From positions 1 through 47,659 of the forward strand of contig NZ_SPMY01000068.1 in NCBI RefSeq assembly GCF_012939955.1: a stretch of 47,659 nt of DNA, read 5' to 3'. The position numbers and the translations under genes were made by a program. This DNA is from Candidatus Accumulibacter phosphatis (GTDB lineage Bacteria > Pseudomonadota > Gammaproteobacteria > Burkholderiales > Rhodocyclaceae). Within the stretch, counting starts at the first letter, position 1, and every line of letters begins with the position of its first letter. The notes under the pieces were generated by a model. The model was not told the DNA's origin, ran no database searches, and worked only from the letters and a program-made list of their open reading frames with translations. Positions 1-10,100 of the stretch are shown piece after piece.

Positions 1-39
1 CGTTGGTCCTCAGTCTGCTCGAACGCTCGGTCATTCTTC

Positions 40-291
40 TCACCCCGGCCACGCACCATCGGTGCCACTTTTCCGCGCGTTGAAGGCGACGTCGTCGATG
101 TTGGCGACTGTTTCGGGGAATGCGACGTGCAGGGTTCGGCTGTGGACCGCGGAGATCAGCGCCGAGCGCAGCGCGGCGTCTCCGCAGTGGCTGCGGGCGA
201 GGAAGTTGCTGCCCGGCCAGGCCCGAAAGTGGGCGTCGTGCTCGCCGCTGCGAAGGTAGCGTTCGGTCGCCTGTTCAGGGGTTTCGGGCAT
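40..291 (-). pseudogene. N-terminal part of a small conserved hypothetical protein, probably frameshifted
   Basis: The frame reads as a genuine protein (begins MPETPEQATERYLRSG) and is preceded on the minus strand by a good ribosome binding site, AAGGATGAAG just before the ATG. The frame ends after FNARKSGTDGAWPG. A shift of one frame near position 75 continues open to the window edge (KVAPMVRGRGEKNDRAFEQ), which looks like a more natural continuation. The gene is therefore probably frameshifted or truncated, and the window edge cuts it. I do not recognise a function; the composition suggests a soluble protein. Confidence 0.45.
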
Positions 292-1307
292 CGGTCTTCA
301 TCCTTTTGGAAGGCCTATTGTCTTCGCAAATCGATATTCCAGCACGGGTATTGTCCGGGTCGCGTTGGGCGCGCCGGGACGAACGTCGACGACGTCAAGT
401 ACTCTCGGCCCGTCAACGAAAGATCCGCCTGTCGCTGGCCATGAATGGGCGCACGCTTGCCACGGTTCCTTCTGTTCGCCGTCGGTGAGCAAATTCTGCA
501 GCGGCAAGCGAAGCGCGAAGATAAGTCTGCGGACGAGCAGGTCGGTGTGGGTGGATTTGCGAGGTGACCGGAAAGTCGAAGCGGGGTTGCGGTTCGAAGA
601 AAGGGCGCTTTTTGCGTGGCAACGCTCGCGTGGCCGAACGCGTTTCGGACGTGCACCCGTTGCGAGCGGCGCGGCTCACAGGGGCTCGGCATCATCATTA
701 ACCGGCTACTCGCCAACGCCACTCTGCTCTCTCTGGTCCGACACAAGTAGGTGGCCGAGTGCGCGCCTGCATTTTATGGCGCAGGTTGGGTCGGGCTCCT
801 TAGCTGACCGCGCGGCCTAGCGATGGGTAGATGAGCACTGTCTGGAGAGGCCTGAGGGAGGCCTCATTTGGTGGCTTTCAGCGATGAGCAGACGGTCGCG
901 GTTTTTTCTAAAGTCGACGACGTTAGCCTGGAGCGCTCAGCCGTAAGCGGTCATTCGGCTGCGCCTGTGACTTTCCTCGCCTGACCGGCCGCTATGCGCC
1001 GGTAAGCAGCCGGTGGGCGCAGAATGGCGTCCGTCGGCAGTCGGCCATCAACGGACATAGCGACTTTCCAGTGCCACGGCAGCAATAGACTGATTGCAGC
1101 CACACAGCTTTCTTGAGCGCCGATCAGATGCATGCCCAATGCATCATGCGCCAGCGCTGAAGCATGACGACGCCGGCCCAGTAGTGGCAAGGCGTTGCGG
1201 TGGGCAGGCAAAAAAAAACCTTCGCACAAGAGGGCTAGACAGCCGGGCGGACTTCTGGCAGGATAGGTGGAGCGTAATCAATCTGCGCTTCAGTCGGAGG
1301 TTTTGCG
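292..1307. other. Gene-poor stretch
   Basis: About one kilobase in which no frame gives a convincing protein: the open frames are short, overlap on both strands and lack ribosome binding sites or recognisable motifs. A small inverted repeat at 847-865 (GAGGCCT, 5-nt loop, AGGCCTC) has only a weak T-rich tail, so a terminator is not supported. The stretch ends in the leader of the DUF4338 gene, where CGGAGG lies 8 nt before the ATG at 1308. The left end of the insertion sequence must lie in this stretch, but I could not find its terminal repeat. Confidence 0.4.
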
Positions 1308-2210
1308 ATGCTTGCAACGAGTGCGGGGGAATGGGTGCACTGTGGTCGCGTGTTCAGCGCGACGGAGATTGCCGAGCTCTGCGCGACGGTCGCGTGGCTG
1401 CCGGGATTGGCACGCAAGGAGTTGGCGGCGACGGTCTGCGAGCACCTGGGGTGGACCACCCTGACGGGGACGGCGAAGATCAGCGCCTGCCTGGAGCTCC
1501 TGGAACGTTTGCAGGCGGCCGGATTGCTGGTCCTACCTGCGTTGAGGCCCTCGCCGCCGCGCCGTTGCGCGCCGCCCTCGGCATCCGCCACCCCCGTTGC
1601 CGAGCCGGCGGTGCACTGCGCCCTCTCGGCGCTCGCGCCGGTGTCCCTGGCAGTGGTTCGCGACGCGACCCGGGTGGCGCAGTGGGATGCGCTGGTGGCG
1701 CGTTGGCACCCGCTGGGTTTCCAGGGGGCCTTCGGTTACCGGCTGCGCTACTTCATAACGGCGGGCGAGCGGCGGCTGGGTTGCGTCCTGCTGTCCGGTG
1801 CTGCCCGCGCGGTGGCCGTGCGCGATCAGTGGATCGGCTGGACGCCCCAGGCCCGCCGCGAGAACCTGGCGCGGGTGGTGAACAACAGCCGCTTCCTGAT
1901 CTTTCCGCACGTCCGGGTGCCGCATCTGGCCAGTCATGTGCTCGGACAACTCGCGCGCCGCGCACGCGCGGACTGGCTCGAACACTGGGGCTTCGAGCCC
2001 CTGCTGCTGGAGACCTTCGTCGATCCGCGTCACTATGCCGGCACCTGCTACCGTGCCGCCGGTTGGCAGTTGCTTGGGGCAAGCAGCGGGCGCGGGCTGG
2101 CCCGCCCTGGCCAGTCCTATCACAGCACGCCCCGCCAGGTGTGGGTCAAAGCGCTGACCTCGGATGCTTGCGCCTCGCTGTGCGCCGCGCCGGGGAGCCC
2201 GCGGTCATGA
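1308..2210 (+). CDS. DruA-like DUF4338 protein (IS-associated)
   Basis: This 300-residue protein carries the DUF4338 signature in its second half: RENLARVVNNSRFLIFP, then HLASHVLGQL, a W-x2-H-W-G-F-E-P-L-L-L-E-T-F-V-D stretch, and YRAAGW with LGASSGRG near the end. DUF4338 is the domain of DruA of the Druantia anti-phage system, but it is also found as a stand-alone protein beside DDE transposases. The start is fixed by CGGAGG 8 nt upstream. The stop overlaps the ATG of the transposase gene by ATGA, indicating translational coupling. No other Druantia gene is present, so a role in transposition is more likely than defence; that role is inference. Confidence 0.7.
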   Translation: MLATSAGEWVHCGRVFSATEIAELCATVAWLPGLARKELAATVCEHLGWTTLTGTAKISACLELLERLQAAGLLVLPALRPSPPRRCAPPSASATPVAEPAVHCALSALAPVSLAVVRDATRVAQWDALVARWHPLGFQGAFGYRLRYFITAGERRLGCVLLSGAARAVAVRDQWIGWTPQARRENLARVVNNSRFLIFPHVRVPHLASHVLGQLARRARADWLEHWGFEPLLLETFVDPRHYAGTCYRAAGWQLLGASSGRGLARPGQSYHSTPRQVWVKALTSDACASLCAAPGSPRS

Positions 2211-3721
2211 GCAAACCTTGCCGTCGCCCGACACGCGTGGCCATCAAGAAACTGCGCTCGGAAAAGAAACGGCAGGAGAAGGTACTGAACGCGAAGCTGC
2301 GCGCAACGGGACAAGTCCCCCACTCAGCCGCTCCATTGCCCAACAGAAGCTCGGCCTTCGCGACCGTCGACGAGGAACACCGCGAGGACGCCGTGAGCAA
2401 ACAGATGCGTCTCCTGCGCAAAGAGCTGCCCGCCTTGCTCGCTCAACTGGAACAAATTCCCGACCCGAGAGACCCCAAAAAGCGCCGGCACAAGCTGACC
2501 GTGCTTCTGCTCTACGGCTTGCTGATGTTCGTCTTTCAGTTCTCCTCCCGGCGCGAGACCAACCGCGAAATATCCCGTCCCCAGTTCATGGCCAACCTCC
2601 ACCTGCTGTTCCCGGAGATCGATACCCTGCCACACGCCGACACCCTGTTTCGGCTGTTGCGCGACATTGACCTTGAACAGCTCGAACAGGCCCACGTCGA
2701 TCTGGTGAGGCGGCTGATTCGCGGCAAGAACTTTCGCCGCTATCTGATCGACCACTGCTATCCGATCGCCATCGACGGCTCACAGAAGCTCGCTGGCGAC
2801 ACCCTCTGGACGGAGGAACTCCTGCAACGTACCGTCGGCAAGGACGAAACCCGTCACACCCAGTACTTCGTCTACGTCCTCGAGGCCAGCTTTGCCTTCC
2901 ACAACGGCCTGGTCATCCCACTGCTCAGCGAGTTCCTCGAACACGCGCTGGGCGATACCGAAGCGCAAAAGCAGGACTGCGAGCTGCGCGGCTTTGTGCG
3001 CTTGAGCGACCGGCTCAAGACGCTGTTCCCCCGCCTGCCGATCCTGCTCCTGCTCGACGGCCTCTACGCCAACGGGCCGGTGATGCGGCGCTGCTTGCGC
3101 GCCCACTGGCAGTTCATGATCGTGCTCAAGGACAAGGATTTGTCCACGGTCTGGCAGGAGTTCCGCGCGCTCCACGCCCTGAAGCCACAAGTTGTGCAGC
3201 GCGGTTGGGGAAGACGCCGACAACACTTCAGCTGGGTCAACGACATCGACTACGCCTTCGCTGCCAACGGGCGTCAGCGTCTCAAGCAGAATCTGGTGGT
3301 CTGTGAGGAAAGCTGGGAGAAGATCGATGAACAGGCCAGGACCGTCACCGAAACATCGCGCCACGCCTGGCTCTCCAGCCAACCGCTCAGCCAAGACAAT
3401 GTCCATGAGCGCTGCAACCTCGGGGCCCGCCACCGCTGGGGCATCGAAGCGGGCTTCCTCGTCGAAAAACATCAGGGCTACCACTACGAGCATGCCTTTG
3501 CCCTCGACTGGAATGCCATGAAAGGCTATCACCTCCTCATGCGCCTGGCGCATGTGTTCAATACCCTGGCACGCTTCACCCGACAGCTACGCGATCTCTA
3601 TCAGCAACTCGGCGTGCGCGGTGCCATCGCCTTCATCCGAAGCTCCTGCGCCGCCCCCTGGCTCGACCCAGCACGAATCCGCGCGCTCCTCGCCGCTCCA
3701 TTCCTGCTTCAACTTGAGTGA
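2207..3721 (+). CDS. DDE-type transposase of an unclassified IS
   Basis: This 504-residue protein has a basic N-terminus (MSKPCRRPTRVAIKKLRSEK) followed by a DDE transposase core. Landmarks are PDPRDPKKRRHKLTVLLLYG, an IAIDGSQ segment carrying the first Asp, a LLLLDGLYANGP segment for the second, and a C-terminal RHRWGIEAGFLVEKHQGYHYEHAF segment with the likely catalytic Glu. The start chosen is the ATG overlapping the stop of the DUF4338 gene; the same frame is open much further upstream, but that part is only a shadow of the preceding gene. It appears intact. Confidence 0.75.
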   Translation: MSKPCRRPTRVAIKKLRSEKKRQEKVLNAKLRATGQVPHSAAPLPNRSSAFATVDEEHREDAVSKQMRLLRKELPALLAQLEQIPDPRDPKKRRHKLTVLLLYGLLMFVFQFSSRRETNREISRPQFMANLHLLFPEIDTLPHADTLFRLLRDIDLEQLEQAHVDLVRRLIRGKNFRRYLIDHCYPIAIDGSQKLAGDTLWTEELLQRTVGKDETRHTQYFVYVLEASFAFHNGLVIPLLSEFLEHALGDTEAQKQDCELRGFVRLSDRLKTLFPRLPILLLLDGLYANGPVMRRCLRAHWQFMIVLKDKDLSTVWQEFRALHALKPQVVQRGWGRRRQHFSWVNDIDYAFAANGRQRLKQNLVVCEESWEKIDEQARTVTETSRHAWLSSQPLSQDNVHERCNLGARHRWGIEAGFLVEKHQGYHYEHAFALDWNAMKGYHLLMRLAHVFNTLARFTRQLRDLYQQLGVRGAIAFIRSSCAAPWLDPARIRALLAAPFLLQLE

Positions 3722-4094
3722 CCTCACACAGGCGTACCCGAAACATCCTCTCGAGCGCGGCGTACGCCGCGTTCGGAAAGGCTCGCCTGGCGATCGTACC
3801 GCCGTCCAAAAAACCTTTCGACACACTCCTGACTGACTCCATCCCCCCCCGTCCTTTGCCGCCAGCCAACCACAATCTGACCGCCTCGGCCGCAAAAGCG
3901 GGCGTTACCGGCAAACGGGCCCGATTCGGCTGGGTCATGCTTCAGGGCTGCTCGTGTCTCAAAATCATTGACACGTTCCGCCCGGCGATGCTACAATCCC
4001 CGCGTGCAGCCATCCGTGCGGTTGGACTTCTTAATCCCCGGCTCGGACGTTGGCGGGCGGCGTGATGTCTTTGTGGTAGCTACAGAGGTAAGTC
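3722..4094. other. Intergenic region carrying the promoter of the injection-system cluster
   Basis: No gene was found here. The stretch joins the end of the insertion sequence to the first gene of the contractile cluster. It contains a strong sigma70-like promoter and, just before the ATG at 4095, a plausible ribosome binding site (AGAGGT, about 6 nt). The roughly 95-nt untranslated leader between them has no obvious riboswitch. Part of the right end of the insertion sequence must lie here. Confidence 0.5.
3968..3997 (+). promoter_or_regulatory. Sigma70-like promoter
   Basis: A perfect -35 box TTGACA (3968-3973) and a near-consensus -10 box TACAAT (3992-3997) are separated by 18 bp. It is the only strong promoter seen upstream of the contractile cluster and points into it, so it is the likely driver of the whole plus-strand gene string. 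Confidence 0.65.
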
Positions 4095-5030
4095 ATGCGG
4101 TTTGAAGACAAGATCCTGCTACAGCTCGGCGATCCGGCAGTCTGCAAGACTCTGTTCGACGGCACGCTGGCCGAGCGTCTGCTTGCGGCCAGCTTCGGCT
4201 CGCTCGACCTGCTCGCCGCCCCCTATACCGCCGACCCCGTTACCGTGATGCTCGGCCCCACGGCCCCACCGCAATATCGAGGCCGCACGCGACTCCCCGA
4301 TGGCGGCCTGGCGGAGTTCGAAGTCGATCTGATCGGCCAGACGCACGGACCCTCGGCCCTCCCGGCGATCATCGAGGGCACGGTCTCGGCGATGCTCTCG
4401 CCGGTGACGGGCCGGATCGCCACGGTGGAGTCGAGCACGGCGACCATGCCCACCCTCGCGGCGCTCGACAGCGCGGCGAGCGCGGCGGAACTAGCCGACC
4501 CGGTCCTGCTGGAGCGCCGCCGCCGCATCGGCCTGGGCAAAGCCATTGCCGGCGCGGGCCTGAGCGATGGCGATGCCGCCCTGCTTGCCGGGGAGTGGCT
4601 GAGTGCCGCCGCGGAGGAGGATGTCGCCGCCCTGCTTGAGGCCGAGGCCGGGCCGGCGGGCTATGCGCGGCTCGCCATGCGCTTCGCGATGCGGGAGCCG
4701 GCCGCACCGAGCCAGCGCACCACCCGCTTCACTGCCGGCGCCATCGCCAGCACGCTTGCCGATGGATCGGCCTCCGTGCTCGATGTGCTGACCCAGGCCC
4801 GTGCGATCCAGCGCGTCATCCGCGCCTCGGGCCGTGGCACGGCGTCCCTGGGCGGCATGGAGCCGCTTGTGCCCGCGCCGGTCATCTGGTTCGTGCCGGC
4901 GGCCAGCTTCGACGATGACGACTGGCCGGTTGCGGTCAATGTCGCGGCAAACGACCGTCCTGCGGCGCGCCAAACCCGCGCGGCGGCCTGGTTCGCGACA
5001 CAAGGCATTGCGCTGATCGGCGTTCCCTAA
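4095..5030 (+). CDS. Unrecognised first gene of the contractile-system cluster
   Basis: This 311-residue protein is acidic and Ala/Asp-rich, with no signal peptide and no membrane segment. I do not recognise a domain. It is the promoter-proximal gene, with AGAGGT before the ATG, and lies 93 bp ahead of the sheath gene. Tail-terminator (cap) proteins of extracellular contractile systems such as Afp16 are of similar length, but I see no sequence motif to support that, and the position ahead of the sheath is different. Base and codon style match the rest of the cluster, so it belongs to the same unit. The function is open. Confidence 0.75.
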   Translation: MRFEDKILLQLGDPAVCKTLFDGTLAERLLAASFGSLDLLAAPYTADPVTVMLGPTAPPQYRGRTRLPDGGLAEFEVDLIGQTHGPSALPAIIEGTVSAMLSPVTGRIATVESSTATMPTLAALDSAASAAELADPVLLERRRRIGLGKAIAGAGLSDGDAALLAGEWLSAAAEEDVAALLEAEAGPAGYARLAMRFAMREPAAPSQRTTRFTAGAIASTLADGSASVLDVLTQARAIQRVIRASGRGTASLGGMEPLVPAPVIWFVPAASFDDDDWPVAVNVAANDRPAARQTRAAAWFATQGIALIGVP

Positions 5031-5123
5031 AGCGGATCGGACGCGCCGCCTCGGCGGCAGGACAAAGGCAAGGCAGGACAGGTCTAGCAGACAGAGCAAG
5101 TCACTCAGACGGAGAACAAGGCA

Positions 5124-6290
5124 ATGGCGATCGCTTATCCATTCGTTCAAGTAAAAGTCGACACCAGCGGCCTCACGCCGATCGCGACCCGGGCGCCCGG
5201 CGTCGTCGCGATCGTCGGCGTCAGCCTGACCGGCGCGGTCGGGCTCGGCGTGCCGACGCCGGTCGACGATGTCGCGGCTGCCAAGACCGCCTTTGGCGAC
5301 GGCACCGCACTCACCCGATCGCTGACTGCGGCGCTCTCGCAGAACCCCGCCCCATCCAAGATCTATGGCATCAAGGTGCCGACCGACGACACGGCGGGCT
5401 GGACGGCGGCGCTCGAGATCCTCTCGGGCGTGCAGGACGTCACCTTTGTGGTGCTCGCCGAGTCGCCGATCAAGACGCTCGCCGCGGGCGCCGTCGACAA
5501 GGTCGCGCTGCTCAAGACGCATTGCGAGGAGAATTCGGACAACGGCCAGCCACGCATCGGCGTTGCCGCGATCGATCCCACCATCGCCCGCTCAGCCAGC
5601 TATGGCGCCGATGTCGTCACGCTCATCAACGCCTATACCAGCGACAAGGGCCGCATGGTCGTCGTCGCGGCGCGCGGCGCTCAATATGATGGCGGGGCGC
5701 CGGCCGATGTTGCCGCCGCCGCCGCCGGGGCGATCGCCGCGCGCGCGCCTGAGACCTCGATCGTGCTCAAGCTTGTCAGCGGTTTCAAGATTCCGCTGCA
5801 AGCTAAATATACGCCCGGTGAGGTCAAGGCACTGTCCAACGCGCTGATCATCCCAATCATCGACCCGATTCTGATCTCGGGCGAGTCGCTCCACTTCGCC
5901 GAGGGCACCAGCCTCTCGACCAATGCGGCGCTCAAATATGTCGATATCGTCCGCCTACTCGACGACATGGACTTCACGCTCAAAGCCAGTCTCGTCGGCC
6001 TGGTCGGCGATGCCCGCATTACCCGATCGGGGCTTAACACCGTCCGCCGCCAGATCGAGGCAGTGCTGGACGGCTATGTCGGCCGGCAGGCGATCACCAG
6101 CTACCAGATCCTGATCGATATCCTGCCGATCCTTGACAAGGCGGAATCGAGCTGGACCCCGGCCGAGCAGCTCCAGGTCAAGAATGCGCGCGCCGAACGG
6201 CTGGTCAACGCCACCGTCGTGGTCGTGATCGGCCCGGCCATGCACTGCCTCGTCATCAACCTGCTGCCCACCTTCGCGGCGGCCGCCTGA
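5124..6290 (+). CDS. Contractile tail sheath protein
   Basis: This 388-residue protein forms the contractile outer cylinder that drives the inner tube into the target. Sheath features are the N-terminal PGVVAIVGVSLTGAVGLGVP segment followed by DDVAAAKTAFGDG; a Rossmann-like middle with Ile/Val-rich strands (IGVAAIDPT, KGRMVVVAARG); and the conserved C-terminal domain with VRRQIEAVLDGYVGRQAITS and the closing AERLVNATVVVVIGPAMH. The latter would form the interlocking strands between subunits. The length fits short single-sheath systems. The ribosome binding site GGAGA lies about 10 nt upstream. The tube gene follows after 16 bp. Confidence 0.85.
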   Translation: MAIAYPFVQVKVDTSGLTPIATRAPGVVAIVGVSLTGAVGLGVPTPVDDVAAAKTAFGDGTALTRSLTAALSQNPAPSKIYGIKVPTDDTAGWTAALEILSGVQDVTFVVLAESPIKTLAAGAVDKVALLKTHCEENSDNGQPRIGVAAIDPTIARSASYGADVVTLINAYTSDKGRMVVVAARGAQYDGGAPADVAAAAAGAIAARAPETSIVLKLVSGFKIPLQAKYTPGEVKALSNALIIPIIDPILISGESLHFAEGTSLSTNAALKYVDIVRLLDDMDFTLKASLVGLVGDARITRSGLNTVRRQIEAVLDGYVGRQAITSYQILIDILPILDKAESSWTPAEQLQVKNARAERLVNATVVVVIGPAMHCLVINLLPTFAAAA

Positions 6291-6306
6291 GCTTCGGAGA
6301 CCTACC

Positions 6307-6756
6307 ATGGACCTTGTGAACTGGCAATCGCGTCTCGCGGTCAAGTACAAACCCAAGGGCGGCAAGGAAGAGCTGATCACGCCCATCGACAGCTTCCAGC
6401 CCTCGTTCGGTCTCTCGGCCGAGGCGCTGCACTCAGTGGAGAAGACGCATATCGGCGTCGTCTATTCGCCCCAGCAGATCACCTTCTCGATGACCGTCAA
6501 GGCGATCGGCACGGCGGCGGCGCAGCTCATGAAGATGGCGCTCGACGGCACGCCCTTCGATGTCGTGCTGGTCGAGGGCGAGGATGCAAACGGGCCGCAA
6601 TGGTCGTTCAAGGAAGTGCTTTTGCAGGACTGCATCATCACCAGCGCGACCCCGACCTCGGCCGCGACATCGGGGGCGCCGTCGGCGACCTTCTCCGGCT
6701 TCTCACTCTCGGGCGGGGTCACGGTCGGATCCAAGCGGACCGCTGTCCCGGCCTAA
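6307..6756 (+). CDS. Tail tube protein
   Basis: This 149-residue protein follows the sheath gene by 16 bp, the usual sheath-tube order. The fold reads as a small beta-barrel of the tail-tube/Hcp kind: alternating strands around VVYSPQQITFSMTVKA, a short helix (AAAQLMKMALDG), then PFDVVLVEG and a final FSGFSLSGGVTVGS strand region. The tube is the rigid inner cylinder that stacks as hexamers inside the sheath. The assignment rests on size, fold pattern and position; no signature motif exists for this family. Confidence 0.7.
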   Translation: MDLVNWQSRLAVKYKPKGGKEELITPIDSFQPSFGLSAEALHSVEKTHIGVVYSPQQITFSMTVKAIGTAAAQLMKMALDGTPFDVVLVEGEDANGPQWSFKEVLLQDCIITSATPTSAATSGAPSATFSGFSLSGGVTVGSKRTAVPA

Positions 6757-6857
6757 GCGCAGGCAGGGCGCGCCCCGTCTGGGCCGCACCCTGCTCTCAT
6801 TCTTGGATGTTCATGCGCATGTCCCGCACGTGGAGATGCGCCAGAAGGGGCTGCCAG

Positions 6858-7136
6858 ATGGCAAGAAGTGACGACGCGACCGAGGCAGGCGAACAAAGCC
6901 CCAAGCGAGTCCTGGAAGCGGGCTTGGCCGTCGTCCATGAGGGCGAGCTTGTCTTTCCCGCCGCCGGATCGGCCGCGCAGGCCGAGCTGATGCTGGACGA
7001 CCGCTCGTCCGAGATCGCCATCTATTTCCCGGTCGAGATCGAAATACGCACGGTCGAGCTGGACAGTGCGCGGATGCGCCATATCGCCGAAGATGTGCTG
7101 CACGACATGGCGCGTACCCTAGCGGCGAAGATCTGA
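6858..7136 (+). CDS. Small acidic protein between tube and large effector-like gene
   Basis: This 92-residue protein starts at MARSDDATEAGEQSPKR. The frame is open further upstream, but the start at 6858 has AAGGGG about 9 nt before it and avoids a low-quality Arg/Cys-rich extension. It is rich in Glu and Asp and ends RHIAEDVLHDMARTLAAKI, a helical tail. It stands 3 bp before the 1134-residue gene. In contractile phage tails a small tail-assembly chaperone sits between tube and tape measure; the position would fit such a role, but sequence gives no proof. Confidence 0.6.
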   Translation: MARSDDATEAGEQSPKRVLEAGLAVVHEGELVFPAAGSAAQAELMLDDRSSEIAIYFPVEIEIRTVELDSARMRHIAEDVLHDMARTLAAKI

Positions 7137-7139
7137 GCC

Positions 7140-10100
7140 ATGGGCGTCAACGTCGTCCTCCCCATTCGCGTGCGCATCGATCCGGACGCCTTCCGGACCG
7201 ATCCCGCCGCGCTGGTGGACGCCGTGGAGGTCGCCACGGCGCGGGGCCTGGCCAAGGCGCAGACGGAGGTGTTCGCGACGCGCGGCGGCTATGCGCGGGC
7301 GCGGCTCACCCAGCCGGAGATCAGCCTGACCGGGCCGGGCATGGGGCTGTTCGACGCGGGCGAGCGCGACGCGCTGATCGCGTCTGTCGCCGAGGGTATC
7401 GGCCGGGCCGGCGCCGGACTGCTCGACGCGCTGGGCCGCACGCGCACCGACCCGCCCGAGCCGCTGCGCGAGGGCGAGAGCACCGCCTATGATCCGGCGC
7501 GCGACCTGCTAGGCGGGCTTGGCTATCTTGTCGACAGTTATGGTTCGGGCAGCCGCGAGCCGGGGGCGCAGGTCGCGGCCAAGAAAGGCGCAAAGACGAC
7601 GCCAAAGCAGAGCCCGCCGCACCAACGCGTGCTTTCGGTTTGCGAGCCGACCGTCGCGGCGCTGCTGGCGGCGGGCAATCGCTATCTGGAGGATGCGCTC
7701 AAGGCCGCTTTCGCAGGCGACTATAGCGCCCCGGCCTATCTCGGCGTCTTCTTCCGCAACAAATGGGCCGGCGGCGCTTCCTGGATGGGGATCATCCGGG
7801 TGCAGCTCGCCAACGGCCGGCTCGTCGACGCCGGGGGCGACGCGCACTGGCAGAGCGGGATCTTCACCCATGCGACGGTCGAAAAGATGGCCAGCAGCCA
7901 ACGCGGCTCGGCGGCCAGCGCCGGCCTGCTCCAGCGCTGGGTGCAGGTCGGCCCCAAGCTGCTCGCTCATGCCAAGGCGGTCGCCGAAGCGCTGGGCAGG
8001 GTGCAGGAAGAGCAGGGTCATTATGACCAACAGATCGAGGCGCTGCGTCTCAACCCCAAGCGATCAAAGGCCCAGAATGCCGCGATCGCGCGGTTCGAGA
8101 AGCTTGGCCGCAAGGATTGGTATCAGTGGGCGGCGGCGCAGCGGGTCAACCCCGCCGATCTGGGTGCGGCACCCTTTCGCCTGTTCCAGATCAACCAGGA
8201 CAATTATTTCTTCGTGTTCGACGCGGGCCTGAAGCTCGTCTTCGACAGGCTCAATGTCGTGCCACTGATCGAGGATCAGCTCGCCGCCCGCCCGAAAAAG
8301 GCGAAGGGCGAGGGCGGCGCGGGTGACAGCAAGACGTCTGGCGACGAGGGCAGCCAAGGTGCGGGGCAGGACGGGCTGAAGGACGGACGCGACGGCAAGG
8401 GCGGCGGCGGGGGGCGCGAAGGCGGCAAGGACGATCATCCCGCGATCAGGAAGGGCGGCCTCTCGGTCGGCGACAAGAGCGGCGGCGAATGCCAGGCCTA
8501 TTGCTTCGAGCGGCCGGAGACGGCGGACCTGAGCTTCGACGGCGCACAACCCTGCGAGATGATCCTCGGCCCGTTCGAGTGCGAGCCGGAGGTCGGCGTC
8601 TTCGGCGATCTGGGCAAGCGGATGGCCGAGCTGATCCGCGAGATCGCCATCCAGCTCAAGATGAACGATCACGCCTGGCCCTATGCCGGGGCGTTCGTCA
8701 TCAACGCCACGCGCGTGGTCCACGCCCGCGCGCTGCTCGCCGCGATCCGCGATCCGGGCGAACTGGGCGACGCCCGTCCGGCGGTCTATGGCGTGGGCAA
8801 TCTCGGCGCGCTCCATGCCACGATCTCGCGCAGCGCCGGCATCACCCTGCTGCGCGACCTCGGCAAAACGGTCCACCTGATCGAGCAGCTGAGCGAACTG
8901 GTGCAGGGCGCGCTCGGCCCCTCCTCCACCTTCCTGTCGGATTGCGGCCAGGCCCAGTTCGGCTCGAAATGGGATCTCCATTATCTCAAGGAGTATTCCT
9001 CCGCCGCCGACAGGGCGGGCTACCAGATCTTCGTCCAGGCCTGCCGGGTCTCGATGCTCCAGCTGCTGCGCGCCTCGCGCGGCGGCATCGACTGGATGAG
9101 CACCAATTTCGAGACCAATTATCCCACCATCGAGGGGCTGATTCTGGGGCCGACCAAGCGGCTGGTCGAGCTGCGGCGGATGCGCGAGCATATTCTCCAG
9201 GCCGAGGCGGGCAATTTCCTCTTCGGCCCCGATGGCGAGGTCACGGTGACGCCCGGCGCCGATCCCAAGGCACAGAAGCGCGGCCTGTGGGACGAGACCA
9301 AGGCGGGCGCGAGCGCGACGCTGCGGGTCGGCTATCAGGGCTGGCGCGATGCGCGCGAATGGTGGGCGGACGAGGGCAACAAGCTCGACACCATCGGCCG
9401 CGCGCGCCGCGAGATCGCCGCTCGTACGGCGATCGAGGGCACCATCGAACGGCAGGCCGACGGCACATTCGCGGTGCGCGAAACGCGCGACGGCAAGACC
9501 AATGTCTGGACGCAGGCTCAGCTCGAAGCCGCCATCGCGCTGACCCAGCAGGCGGCCGAGAGCGTCAATCCGATCGTTAAGCATATGAACAATCTCGAAG
9601 GCTCGGCGGCGGCTTTCGAGAGCGGACCGGAGGCGGCAAAGGCCTTCGTGCGCAAGGTCATCGGGCGGATGCGCGCCGCCAATGACGAAGCGACCGACAA
9701 GGCGCGCGGCGAGGCGCTGTTTGCCTTCCGCACCGCCAAGCTCACCGAGACCTGGACCGAGCCGACAGTGCCGGGGACCAACGCCAAGCTCACCAACATC
9801 CATGCCATGGCGCAGCAGGCGATCGGCGACGCCTTCACCGGCAGCCGCATCTATCGCGAGGGCCTGAAATTCCTGTTCAGCTCCGAGCTGGGCCGCGAGA
9901 CCGGCCTGCCGCTGCTGGAGCTGGCGATCACCATCGGCGCCTTCGTGCTGTTTGCGCCGGCCGGCTTCCTGCTTTCGGCGGGTTTTGCCGCCGACCGCTA
10001 TGGCGACGCGACCGGCCACCTGGCGCTCACCGAAGGGCTGATCGATCCCGACCAGGTGTTCAGCCGGGTCGAGGCCGAGCTTGAGCTTTTCATGTCGCAT

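Larger units (their letters stand above)
1308..3721 (+). mobile_element. Two-gene insertion sequence: DUF4338 protein plus DDE transposase
   Basis: Two plus-strand genes overlapping by ATGA (2207-2210) form an IS-like unit: a DruA/DUF4338-type protein and a DDE transposase. Such pairs are known from unclassified (ISNCY-type) insertion sequences. Only the coding extent is given, because terminal inverted repeats and a target duplication were not identified by eye in 1100-1300 or 3722-3960. The element lies immediately upstream of the promoter of the injection-system cluster. Confidence 0.6.

Noticed and set aside
847-865. Hairpin as an intrinsic terminator
   Set aside because: The stem is only 7 bp and is not followed by a run of T's.
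1308-2210. DUF4338 gene as evidence of a Druantia defence system
   Set aside because: No DruE helicase or other Druantia gene is present, and the gene overlaps a transposase gene.
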